Source: 0-14-0-20-45-22 sp041645495
GTDB lineage: Bacteria; Fidelibacterota; UBA2242
Assembly: GCA_041645495.1 (NCBI GenBank)
Contig: JBAZPZ010000051.1
Coordinates: 1 to 14,146 of the forward strand
Length of the DNA: 14,146 nucleotides
Reading direction: 5' to 3'
Part shown: positions 1-7,504 of the stretch, piece by piece
Numbering within the stretch: position 1 is the first letter of the stretch
Layout of the letters: the number at the start of each line of letters is the position of its first letter
Translations under genes and position numbers: made by a program
Notes under the pieces: generated by a model
What the model saw: only the letters and a program-made list of their open reading frames with translations
Database searches by the model: none
Told to the model about the DNA's origin: nothing

Positions 1-4
1 GCTT

Positions 5-1222
5 CTATTTCCGGACGTCGCGATGTTGGCTGACGATGCGTTCGGTTTCCATGGCGATGACCAATTCCTCATTGGTCGGAATTACCATGACGCGGACGCG
101 GGATTTCTCCGAACTGATCGTGCTTTCCGTCGAACGGATCGTGCGGTTTTTCGCTTCGTCTAGTTCGATTCCCAGCCAATCCATATCTTTCGTCGATTGA
201 CTGCGGACGATATGCGAATTTTCACCGATCCCGCCGGTAAAAACGATGATGTCGGCGCCATTCAGAACGCCGATATAGGAGGCGATATATTTTTTGATCC
301 GGTAACAGAAAACGTTCAATGCCAATTGCGCCTGATAATTTCCGGTTTCCGCGGCGGCTTCGATCTCGCGCATATCGCTGGTGAGGCCGGAAATTCCCTG
401 CAAACCGCATTGTTTATTGAAGAAAGAACTCGCTTCGTCGAGCGTGAAATTTTCGCGCGCGGCGATGGCAAAGATCAATCCCGGATCGATGTCGCCGCAC
501 CGCGTGCCCATGATGACGCCTTCCAGCGGTGTAAATCCCATCGACGTATCGACGGAAATTCCGCCGTTGATGGCGGCGATACTGCTTCCGTTTCCGAGGT
601 GACAGGTGATGATTTTCAGATCGCGGTAATCCTTTCCGACGATCTCGGCGGCACGCCGGGAAACGAAAAAGTGGGACGATCCGTGAAATCCATACCGGCG
701 AATTCCCTGCTGTTTGTAATACTTGTATGGAATTCCGTACATGAAAGCATAATCGGGCATGGCGTTATGAAAAGTCGTGTCGAAAACGCCGACATTCGGC
801 GTTTCAGGCAAATTACCCAGCGCGGCTTCGATTCCTTTAATATTCGGCGGATTGTGAAGCGGTGCGTATTCGATACATTCGTACAGTTTGTCCAGAACCT
901 CGTTGTCGATCAGGACGGATTCCTTGAATTTTTCACCGGCGTGAACCAGACGATGACCGACTGCGTCGATTTCGCTTAAATCGCCAATGACGCCGTGTTC
1001 CGGATCGACGAGAATTTTCAATATCGCCTCGATGGCTGTCTGGTGATTGGTGATGTTGTTAGAGATTTTCGTTTTGTGTCCATCGGCGCGGGTGTGTGAC
1101 ATGCTTGTTCCGCAAATGCCGATGCGTTCGACGAGACCGCGGCACAGCGATTGTTGAGTGCGTGTATCGATCATCTGGTATTTGACCGATGAACTTCCGG
1201 AATTGATTGTCAAGACTTTCAT
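5..1222 (-). CDS. ackA: Acetate kinase
   Basis: Cytoplasmic acetate kinase, which interconverts acetate + ATP and acetyl phosphate + ADP. It usually makes ATP at the end of overflow or fermentative metabolism together with phosphotransacetylase. The 405-residue length is normal for the family. Visible signatures are the N-terminal NSGSSSVKYQ (residues 7-16), GHRLVHAGE (near 88-96, substrate-binding Arg), FDTTFHNAMP (catalytic Asp), YGFHGSSH (active-site His), HLGNGSS, MGTRCGDIDPG (transition-state Arg), FTGGIGENS, and near the C-terminus PTNEE (metal-binding Glu). The ATG at 1222 matches the family N-terminus and has an AAGGT ribosome-binding site about 6 bases upstream. The stop is TAG at 5-7, so the gene is complete. 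No pta is visible; it could lie beyond the left edge. The gene is divergent from the FG-GAP protein gene and may be coupled to a small upstream ORF (1219-1323). The identification is secure. Confidence 0.97.
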   Translation of the reverse strand: MKVLTINSGSSSVKYQMIDTRTQQSLCRGLVERIGICGTSMSHTRADGHKTKISNNITNHQTAIEAILKILVDPEHGVIGDLSEIDAVGHRLVHAGEKFKESVLIDNEVLDKLYECIEYAPLHNPPNIKGIEAALGNLPETPNVGVFDTTFHNAMPDYAFMYGIPYKYYKQQGIRRYGFHGSSHFFVSRRAAEIVGKDYRDLKIITCHLGNGSSIAAINGGISVDTSMGFTPLEGVIMGTRCGDIDPGLIFAIAARENFTLDEASSFFNKQCGLQGISGLTSDMREIEAAAETGNYQAQLALNVFCYRIKKYIASYIGVLNGADIIVFTGGIGENSHIVRSQSTKDMDWLGIELDEAKNRTIRSTESTISSEKSRVRVMVIPTNEELVIAMETERIVSQHRDVRK

Positions 1223-1323
1223 TTGTGACCTTTTGAGACGGTTAAACTCTTTAAAATGGATGAGAAAGAAACGTGCGAAATCGCAATGTAAAAACGCGGA
1301 ATTTTAAGTATATTTATTCGCAT
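1219..1323 (-). CDS. Possible 34-codon upstream ORF overlapping ackA start
   Basis: A small open frame on the minus strand begins with ATG at 1323 and ends with a TGA that overlaps the ackA start codon (ATGA), the classical arrangement for translational coupling. A strong GGAGG Shine-Dalgarno match lies at 1336-1340, but the 12-base spacing to the ATG is longer than ideal. The predicted peptide (MRINILKIPRF..., ending SKGHK) is basic, has no recognised domain and has no convincing membrane helix. It could be a leader peptide controlling ackA or a chance frame in the ackA 5' untranslated region. ackA has its own acceptable ribosome-binding site, so this ORF is not needed for its translation. 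Evidence is limited to the site and the overlap. Confidence 0.22.
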   Translation of the reverse strand: MRINILKIPRFYIAISHVSFSSILKSLTVSKGHK

Positions 1324-1402
1324 TTCAAACGGTAACCTCCTGAATCCGGAAATTCAAATGTTTCTTTAAATGCTGTATGTAAGGCACGGCCTTTCAAATT
1401 AA

Positions 1403-1427
1403 TCGGAAATTGGATTACCGAATTTTT
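1403..1427 (+). terminator. Terminator-like hairpin upstream of the FG-GAP gene
   Basis: TCGGAAAT (1403-1410) can pair with ATTACCGA (1414-1421), giving 8 positions with one A-A mismatch and a 3-base loop (TGG). A run of five T follows at 1423-1427. This resembles a weak rho-independent terminator reading rightwards. It sits directly upstream of the predicted promoter, so it could shield the FG-GAP gene from stray transcription. The stem has only four G-C pairs, so it may not be functional. Confidence 0.25.
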
Positions 1428-1429
1428 GC

Positions 1430-1458
1430 TTGATTTTTAGACGAGAGGCCAATATATT
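1430..1458 (+). promoter_or_regulatory. Predicted sigma70-type promoter for the FG-GAP gene
   Basis: TTGATT at 1430-1435 (4 of 6 matches to the -35 consensus) and TATATT at 1453-1458 (5 of 6 to the -10 consensus) are separated by exactly 17 bases. A start site near 1465 would give an untranslated leader of about 45 bases before the ATG at 1510. If the host uses a Bacteroidota-type primary sigma factor, this consensus would be less relevant. Confidence 0.45.
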
Positions 1459-1509
1459 CCATGCAGAATTGGAATGATGTAAAAATATGAAAAGACTTGG
1501 ATACGGATT

Positions 1510-4500
1510 ATGAATGTAAAAAGACCCTTCCACTTCGTCTCCGCCGGAATTATTTTCCTGACGCTTTCCATCCCGAGTTGGTCTCAGATACGTGAACCGG
1601 ATATATATCCGTTCGCCCAAAACAACACAATTTTGATGAAAACAGCCGGCGCTTTTAACTTTGACAACGACGACTTTTTCGATATAATCGGCATCGCGTC
1701 GCAGATCGATGTCAAGGGTAATCATGTCCCGCGTTCGACCTATTTGGTGCATCTCGAATCGACGGCTTCCGGAGATTTGAATATACTATGGAAATTCGCG
1801 ATCCCCGAAAATCTGAACGGCGATTTTACCGACATCACCGTGAGCGATCTGGACGGCGACGGTTCCCTGGAAATCGCAGCCGTCATCAGCATTTCGGAAA
1901 TCATTTCGGGAAAAAATCCGGGTTCGCTCTACATTTTTAAATACGCCGACGGTTTTGCCAAAGAACCGACCGCCGTTATCAACATTGCCGAGAACCAATC
2001 CGCGCGTCCGCGACCGCTTTTTATCGATGCGGGTGACATGAACGGCGACCGGAAGAACGACCTCGTCATTTCGTCCGTCGGGCCGGGCCGAGGCGTCTCG
2101 GTCATCGGATTCAACGGCCAGGTTTCGCAAACCAATGCGCAAATTCTGTTTCAATCTTCCAGCCTGAAAGTTCTGCTCGGCTTTCTGCAATTCCGCGCCG
2201 TTTCGGCGGATTTGGACACGTTCCCCGGAGAAGATTTACTGATTTTCGGTGGCAAGAAGAAACTGGAAGTCGAGGTTTATCGCTACGATTTCAAGTCTGC
2301 GCCGGCCTATTCATATACGCTTAAAAACATCGATCGATGCGACGCCGACCTTGCCAAAATTGTTTGGGGCGATCTGGACGGCGATGGTTTTGACGAAATT
2401 CTCATTCCGCTGAAAAACGGCGGCGTGCAAGTGCTGTATGTGGAAGACGATGCGCTCAAAGCCAATCTCCTCTTCCCGAAGGAATTCAAACTGACGACTG
2501 CCGCCATCATGGACCTGAACTCCAACGGACTCGATCAGATTCTGTTTCAGCAATTTCCGAAGTCGGAATTGAACGAATTCGAGTTCAATGTCTCGGGTTC
2601 CATCACCGACCTGACTTCCTACGATACGGAGACGATTTCCGATCCGCTCGTCAAAGATGTGCGTTATCTGGCAATTCTGCCGGTTTTGTCGTCAGCGGGA
2701 AAAGCAACCGGCTCCATTGTCATTCCTTATATTCATCCGAATTTGGATCAACATGGTCTATTTTACTGGGCGATCAAAGATCTGTCGCCGATCGCCGAAA
2801 CCGGAGTCGTTGACGAAGTACTGGACGAAATCGATTTTGCACTCTCGAAAAAGGACACCTCTGCTCAGGCGCCAACCGCCAAATCCATCTCTGAGACGGA
2901 GCGATTGATGGGAAAACTTCAGGGCCTCGAAGGCGAAGAAATCGGATTGTCGCCGTTGCCGAACCGGGGCAGTGCCTCTCCGGCCGTTCAACGGAAAGAA
3001 ACGGTCAAGCCGGATTTTGTCATTCACCCCGGAGAAGCCGTTCAAAACACGATCACGATTTCGGATTTATCGCTTAGCGATGTCACCGATTTGAACATGA
3101 ATATCCAAATGCCGCCGGGAATGAAATTCGACCTTGGAAATCGCGCTTTTACGTGGGTTCCCGCCGATTCTCAGTTGGGCTTGCACAAGATTTCCGCTCA
3201 ATTCTCATGGGGAAGTAAAAAGGTCAGCCAGAGTTTTAGCGTCTATGTTAACGCCAAACCGGCGATCGCGACAGTTCTTCCGATCCGGGACATTGTTCAG
3301 ATCGGCGAGACGTTCCGCAGTAAAATCGAAACGAAGGACGACAATGAGAATGCGCAACTGATGTTACGGTTCATTTCAAGTCCCGCCGGCGCCATCATCA
3401 ATCAGGACGGCGAAATTGTATGGAAACCGTCGTTCGACCAGGCGGACTGGTACGATTTTGCCATTGAGGTTTCCGACGGTTACGATGCCGCCCGAATGGA
3501 TTTTGCGTTGTTCGTCAATCATCCCGTCAGCATCGAGTCGATCGCCCCGAATATGACTACTATCGGGAAACCATATTCCTATCAGCCGACGATCAAAGAT
3601 AACAACAAGGGATTTTTCGTCCCGTGGTACAGCGTTTCGCCGCGCGTTACAGATTGGAAAACGACGGGAATCTACGAGACGGCGATTCTGGACGACGCTG
3701 TCCGCGGAAATTTGAGCAAATTGATCGTGCGCTACAAAAAGACTTTTCTGGCGGAATCGGCTCCGAATAAATCCGCATCCGGCCTCATACTCGATGTGTT
3801 TGAAGATCAGAATAAATTAGTATTCGTTTTTCAAACCGCTCTGGGAAAGGCGCCGACTGCCGCCGAGATTCTCGGCTCTTTCTTCAACGCCTTGAACATG
3901 AGCACTCCCAAATATGCGCCGCCGGTTCGTCGCTATTGGTACACGTTCACGTTGAAGGAATCGCCAAACGGCCTGAAAATGAACGAACAAGGACTTGTCG
4001 AGTGGACGCCCGCTAAAGATCAATTCGATTTTCAGTCGCTTTCCTATTCCGTCTCCGACGGATATTTCTCGGCAGAAGAGAACGCTCAGATTTACGTGAA
4101 TTATCCGCCCAATATCATTTCGACACCCGACACGATTGCCTACGTCAATGGTTTATGGCAGTATGAGACGAAAGTGACCGATTTGAATACGGACTGCAAG
4201 TTGACCTACGGACTGGTCAAGGCGCCGGACGGAATGGTTATTTCGCCGCAGGGTGTCGTTTCATGGCGTCCGACGGAAGTGCAGATCAATCGGCACTCTT
4301 TTTCGATTCGCGTCTCGGACGGTATCGCAAAAGATATTCAGAAAGCGAATATCTTCGTCAACATCAAACCGCGGATTTTGTCGGTTCCCAAGCCTGTCGC
4401 CTTGACCGGCATGAAATACGAATATTTATTGGAAGCCGAAGACCCGAACGGCGACGCGATGGTTTATAAAACCATTCGCCTTCCGAAAACAGCGACGTTC

Positions 4501-4722
4501 GATCCGGAATCGCGCATGCTGGTCTGGACGCCGAAAAAGACGCAAAAAGGCGTCAACGACGTCGTCCTGGAAGTCGTCGATTCGCACGGGTGGAGCACTT
4601 TGCAGGAATTTCAAATTCACGTTTTTCAAAATCCGTCCGGACGGAAATTCTCCTTTTTCTGGAACGGCGTATCCATCGCCGCTCTCATCGGAGTCATCTA
4701 TCTGATCACTCTCAAATATTAG
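1510..4722 (+). CDS. Exported FG-GAP/VCBS and Ig-like repeat protein with C-terminal membrane anchor
   Basis: A 1070-residue envelope protein of unknown function. A signal peptide (residues 1-25; Lys-Arg near the start, hydrophobic core, Ser-Trp-Ser before Gln26) directs export. Residues about 45-345 carry FG-GAP/VCBS-like repeats with calcium-loop motifs: SDLDGDGSLE (~112), GDMNGDRKND (~174), DLDTFPGED (~233), GDLDGDGFDE (~285) and DLNSNGLDQ (~334). These are typical of beta-propeller adhesion or surface proteins. A polar linker follows (~430-505). Residues ~505-1045 form about five Ig/cadherin-like domains (He_PIG type), recognised by recurring P.G...D..G...W.P...Q and VSDG motifs. The third has an extra stretch of about 100 residues (~707-807). 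The last ~22 residues are a hydrophobic helix ending in LKY, a likely membrane anchor; no LPXTG is present. The ATG fits the signal peptide, but its ribosome-binding site is weak. The gene converges on lpxK. Adhesion or cell-surface scaffolding is inference. Confidence 0.85.
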   Translation: MNVKRPFHFVSAGIIFLTLSIPSWSQIREPDIYPFAQNNTILMKTAGAFNFDNDDFFDIIGIASQIDVKGNHVPRSTYLVHLESTASGDLNILWKFAIPENLNGDFTDITVSDLDGDGSLEIAAVISISEIISGKNPGSLYIFKYADGFAKEPTAVINIAENQSARPRPLFIDAGDMNGDRKNDLVISSVGPGRGVSVIGFNGQVSQTNAQILFQSSSLKVLLGFLQFRAVSADLDTFPGEDLLIFGGKKKLEVEVYRYDFKSAPAYSYTLKNIDRCDADLAKIVWGDLDGDGFDEILIPLKNGGVQVLYVEDDALKANLLFPKEFKLTTAAIMDLNSNGLDQILFQQFPKSELNEFEFNVSGSITDLTSYDTETISDPLVKDVRYLAILPVLSSAGKATGSIVIPYIHPNLDQHGLFYWAIKDLSPIAETGVVDEVLDEIDFALSKKDTSAQAPTAKSISETERLMGKLQGLEGEEIGLSPLPNRGSASPAVQRKETVKPDFVIHPGEAVQNTITISDLSLSDVTDLNMNIQMPPGMKFDLGNRAFTWVPADSQLGLHKISAQFSWGSKKVSQSFSVYVNAKPAIATVLPIRDIVQIGETFRSKIETKDDNENAQLMLRFISSPAGAIINQDGEIVWKPSFDQADWYDFAIEVSDGYDAARMDFALFVNHPVSIESIAPNMTTIGKPYSYQPTIKDNNKGFFVPWYSVSPRVTDWKTTGIYETAILDDAVRGNLSKLIVRYKKTFLAESAPNKSASGLILDVFEDQNKLVFVFQTALGKAPTAAEILGSFFNALNMSTPKYAPPVRRYWYTFTLKESPNGLKMNEQGLVEWTPAKDQFDFQSLSYSVSDGYFSAEENAQIYVNYPPNIISTPDTIAYVNGLWQYETKVTDLNTDCKLTYGLVKAPDGMVISPQGVVSWRPTEVQINRHSFSIRVSDGIAKDIQKANIFVNIKPRILSVPKPVALTGMKYEYLLEAEDPNGDAMVYKTIRLPKTATFDPESRMLVWTPKKTQKGVNDVVLEVVDSHGWSTLQEFQIHVFQNPSGRKFSFFWNGVSIAALIGVIYLITLKY

Positions 4723-4737
4723 AAGAAGTAACAGATG

Positions 4738-5778
4738 TTACACAATTTTCGGCGTCGGAATTCGGCTTAGAATTTCCGGCGCCGCATCTTTTATATCCAG
4801 ACCGATTTCGAGAATGAGCAGGTTAGGGATTTTCGGTGAAACGGCGGCGAGGTTGACGGCGTCTTTCTCAGTCGTGATCAGGTAGTCGCATTGTTCGCGC
4901 TCGAATTGCTCGAGCAAAGCGGCAACGGTCACGGATTGATACCGGAAATGATCGCCGAACGATCTCCGGATCGTCGCTCTCGGATGAAAACTGTCTATCG
5001 TTTGGAAAAATCGTTCCGGGTTGCCGATCCCGCAGAAAGCCAGAACGGTTTTGTCTTTGAGATTGAGTTGGTCGATTTCTGCTTGATTGTCGAACCGATA
5101 TACTTTCCGGATGGTCAGTGGCGCGACGAATTGAGGAACGTTCGGTGCGATCTTTCGGAAAAATTTGCGAGAACTTTCCGGCACATCATTATTTTTCGTC
5201 AAAACCAGCATCGAAGCGCGTCGAATGCCGCTCATTTTTTCCCGAAGACGTCCGGCGGGAATGACTGCCGAGTGTTGCGGCGCGTCGAATCCATCCCATA
5301 AAACAATGTCCAGATTCCGACGGAGAAAACGGTGCTGGAACGCGTCGTCGGCCACCAGAACGGAACAGGAAAATCGTCGGACGGCGGTTTCGGCGGCTTT
5401 GACGCGATCCGCATCCACGATGACGACGGCGCCGGGACATTTTCGCGCGATTAACAGCGGTTCGTCACCGGAAAAATCCGGATTCATCGATGATCTTTCC
5501 GTCGGCGCAACGATCTCCTGCGTTTTGCTTTTCCGTCCGTAGCCGCGGGACAGAACGCCGACCCTGTGGCCGTTTTGCATCAACAATTGCGTCAATGTAA
5601 TGACGAACGGCGTCTTTCCCGTGCCGCCGACGGTAATATTTCCGACAGAAATGACGGGAACCGGAAATGCGGTCGCCCGGAGAATTTCCCGATCGAACAT
5701 CCAATTGCGGAGCGACATGACGCCCGCATATAACAGAGAAAACGGATAGAGCAGGATTTTAAAGGCGAGTCGTTTCAT
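4738..5778 (-). CDS. lpxK: Tetraacyldisaccharide 4'-kinase (lipid A 4'-kinase)
   Basis: LpxK transfers phosphate from ATP to the 4' position of the tetraacyl-disaccharide 1-phosphate, the step after LpxB in lipid A synthesis. It acts at the inner face of the cytoplasmic membrane. The 346 residues are a typical length. An N-terminal hydrophobic/amphipathic segment (residues ~6-22) fits membrane association. The P-loop is GNITVGGTGKTP (46-57), followed by LSRGYGRK (~76), SGDEP (~103), the catalytic DDAFQHR (144-150) and TTEKDA (~302) near the C-terminus. The ATG at 5778 lies 12 bases after the lpxB stop, with no strong Shine-Dalgarno site, so translation may be coupled. It is the last gene of the operon, and its stop is 15 bases from the end of the convergent FG-GAP gene. 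Confidence 0.96.
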   Translation of the reverse strand: MKRLAFKILLYPFSLLYAGVMSLRNWMFDREILRATAFPVPVISVGNITVGGTGKTPFVITLTQLLMQNGHRVGVLSRGYGRKSKTQEIVAPTERSSMNPDFSGDEPLLIARKCPGAVVIVDADRVKAAETAVRRFSCSVLVADDAFQHRFLRRNLDIVLWDGFDAPQHSAVIPAGRLREKMSGIRRASMLVLTKNNDVPESSRKFFRKIAPNVPQFVAPLTIRKVYRFDNQAEIDQLNLKDKTVLAFCGIGNPERFFQTIDSFHPRATIRRSFGDHFRYQSVTVAALLEQFEREQCDYLITTEKDAVNLAAVSPKIPNLLILEIGLDIKDAAPEILSRIPTPKIV

Positions 5779-5790
5779 TGGTTCCAGAAC

Positions 5791-6924
5791 TTAAGTTTTC
5801 TCCGGTAGGAACGAGAGCACTGCTTCCGCCACCCGAGCCGACGCACCCGGTTTTCCCATCCGTTCGGATACTTCCCGCAGGGAACGGCGCATTTCGTTTA
5901 AAATATCGGGATTGTCTAAAAGTTTTTTGACTTCTGCCGTAATTTGTTCGGCGGTCGCAAATTCCTGAACGAGTTCCGGAACGATTCGTTTCCCGGCGAC
6001 GAGGTTGGCGATGGTGATCGACCACACATGGACGAGCAGTTTTCCGAGCCGATAGTTGAGCGGAGACATTTTATAGACGACGATCATCGGCGTTCCGTAA
6101 AATGTTGCCTCCAGCGTCGCGGTTCCGGAAGTGATAATCAGGACGTCGGCGTTCCGCATCAATTCCTCATTTTTGCCGGAAATCCATTTTAACCAGCCGT
6201 CCGGATACCGCTCACGAAACGGTTGGCTATGGATCTGCGGCGCAACTGAAATCGACGCGCTCAGATTTGGATAAATTTGGTGCAATTGACGAACGGCGTC
6301 TATCATGTCCGGTAAAAGTCGTTCGACCTCCTGTTTTCGACTGCCGGGGAAAAGATTGATCCGGATCGGGTCTGCTGACCGGTAAGGTTCGGTTTTATCG
6401 ATGATCGGCTCCGCTGGAATTTTCATTCGGTCAAGAAGCGGATGTCCGACGAATTTTGCGGAAACGTTATGCGTCCGATACCAATCTTCTTCGAATGGCA
6501 GAATACACAGAATCTGTTTGGTGTACTTCCGGATGATTTTGACGCGTGACTGGTGCCAAGCCCAGACCGTCGGGCTGATGTAATAGACGACGGGAATACC
6601 GAGTTTGGCGGCGGCTTTTGCCAGTTTGAGGTTGAAACCGGGATAATCAACGAGAACGACCAAGTCGGGTTGTGTCTCCCGAAGATGGCGAACGGTTTTG
6701 TTGAATAATTTTAGAATGAAAGGCAAATGCTTGACGACTTCCGTAAAGCCCATAAAGGAAGTTTCACGGATGTGGAAAAGGAGTTTTGCGCCGGCGTTCG
6801 CCATGTTGTCGCCGCCGATGGCGGAAATCGTGATGTCCGGGCGTCGGCGTTTGATCTCGGAAACGAGCAGACCGCCATGCATATCGCCCGATAATTCACC
6901 CGCTGAAATGAAAATTTTAGGCAT
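5791..6924 (-). CDS. lpxB: Lipid-A-disaccharide synthase
   Basis: LpxB (GT19) condenses UDP-2,3-diacylglucosamine with lipid X to make the lipid A disaccharide at the inner membrane face. Family signatures are ISAGELSGDMHGG at the N-terminus, DYPGFNLKLA, YYISPTVWAWHQSR (mid-protein), FVGHPLLDR, LFPGSRKQEV, TSGTATLEA with GTPMIVVYK, and VPELVQE. I chose the ATG at 6924 (MPKIFISAGE..., 377 residues) because it matches the family N-terminus and lies one base after the stop of the upstream gene. A longer frame opens with TTG at 6960, adds 12 unrelated residues, overlaps the upstream gene and has no ribosome-binding site. The chosen start also lacks a clear Shine-Dalgarno site, consistent with coupled translation. 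The substrate order in the operon (lpxB then lpxK) matches the pathway. Confidence 0.96.
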   Translation of the reverse strand: MPKIFISAGELSGDMHGGLLVSEIKRRRPDITISAIGGDNMANAGAKLLFHIRETSFMGFTEVVKHLPFILKLFNKTVRHLRETQPDLVVLVDYPGFNLKLAKAAAKLGIPVVYYISPTVWAWHQSRVKIIRKYTKQILCILPFEEDWYRTHNVSAKFVGHPLLDRMKIPAEPIIDKTEPYRSADPIRINLFPGSRKQEVERLLPDMIDAVRQLHQIYPNLSASISVAPQIHSQPFRERYPDGWLKWISGKNEELMRNADVLIITSGTATLEATFYGTPMIVVYKMSPLNYRLGKLLVHVWSITIANLVAGKRIVPELVQEFATAEQITAEVKKLLDNPDILNEMRRSLREVSERMGKPGASARVAEAVLSFLPEKT

Positions 6925-6925
6925 A

Positions 6926-7504
6926 TCAGGCAAAAAGGAAATGCTTGAGAATGACGGCAAGTAAAAACGCGCCGAAAACCATCAGCGTCGTTTTCTCGGT
7001 TTTCAGTACTTTTTCCCAGGTGAGGAATTTGATGTCCTGATCTTTTTTCCACGGTTTTGAGTGTGGGAAAAGCCTGGGCACATTGGCACAGTATTCGCGA
7101 TAGGCATTTCCGAAGATTCCTCTCAACGTTTCCTCTTCGAGCGAGATGATCAGCGCGTACTGAGTGATGAAGAAAGCGAGTCCAAAAACGAGTAGTTGTG
7201 CCAGCCAATCACCGCCTGCGAAAAGAGTCATTCCCGTGTAAATCAGAATATTTCCGAGATAAAGCGGATTTCGTACGTACGAAAAAAATCCCCATGTGCA
7301 GAGCTCTTTAGCGCCGACATTCCGCGTCCGGGTTCGGCCGCCGGCCGCGCGTACGCCATTCAGTCGAATCCACTCGCCGGTCAAGGCGAAAACACCACCG
7401 ACGAATATCGACCACAGTTGCAAATCGGATTGAAGAATGAGAATCAGTATGAAAGGAATCGGCGTAAACCCGCGTGAACGAAAGAAAAATTTCCGAACAT
7501 CCAT
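6926..7504 (-). CDS. Isoprenylcysteine carboxyl methyltransferase-like membrane protein
   Basis: A 192-residue integral membrane protein of the ICMT/phospholipid methyltransferase (PEMT/NnrU-like) superfamily, whose members use S-adenosylmethionine at the membrane. The diagnostic block is GFFSYVRNPLYLGN (~92-105), followed by a hydrophobic span, an EEETL acidic motif and YREYCANVPRLFP (~146-158), the usual ICMT C-terminal signature. I see about five membrane segments (near 14-30, 33-50, 103-120, 122-137 and 172-190). The ATG at 7504 overlaps the stop of the upstream oxidoreductase by one base (TAATG) and has an excellent AAGGAG site 8 bases upstream. The real substrate is unknown; bacteria have many such proteins without isoprenylcysteine targets. 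Its location between a Gfo/Idh oxidoreductase gene and lpxB suggests a role on an envelope lipid or glycan, which is inference only. Confidence 0.82.
   Translation of the reverse strand: MDVRKFFFRSRGFTPIPFILILILQSDLQLWSIFVGGVFALTGEWIRLNGVRAAGGRTRTRNVGAKELCTWGFFSYVRNPLYLGNILIYTGMTLFAGGDWLAQLLVFGLAFFITQYALIISLEEETLRGIFGNAYREYCANVPRLFPHSKPWKKDQDIKFLTWEKVLKTEKTTLMVFGAFLLAVILKHFLFA

Larger units (their letters stand above)
1223..1509. other. Divergent intergenic region, ackA / FG-GAP protein
   Basis: This 287-base spacer separates two genes that are transcribed away from each other. The ackA-proximal third is largely occupied by the possible small ORF on the minus strand. The right part carries a terminator-like hairpin at 1403-1427 and a sigma70-like promoter at 1430-1458, both oriented to the right. 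No convincing minus-strand promoter for ackA was found by eye. No RNA gene was recognised. Confidence 0.6.

Noticed and set aside
197..979. 260-codon open frame on the plus strand opposite ackA
   Set aside because: It lies wholly antisense to a well-conserved acetate kinase gene, has no recognisable motif and is explained as a shadow frame.
4746..4781. GC-rich imperfect dyad near the lpxK 3' end as a bidirectional terminator
   Set aside because: The pairing is interrupted, it lies within the lpxK coding sequence and there is no adequate T-run on either side.
6925..6960. TTG at 6960 as the start of lpxB
   Set aside because: It adds 12 residues not expected in the family, overlaps the upstream gene and lacks a ribosome-binding site; the ATG at 6924 fits the family N-terminus.
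6711..7208. 165-codon minus-strand frame across the lpxB start and the methyltransferase-like gene
   Set aside because: It overlaps two genes with clear family signatures in another frame, and its composition is typical of an out-of-frame translation.
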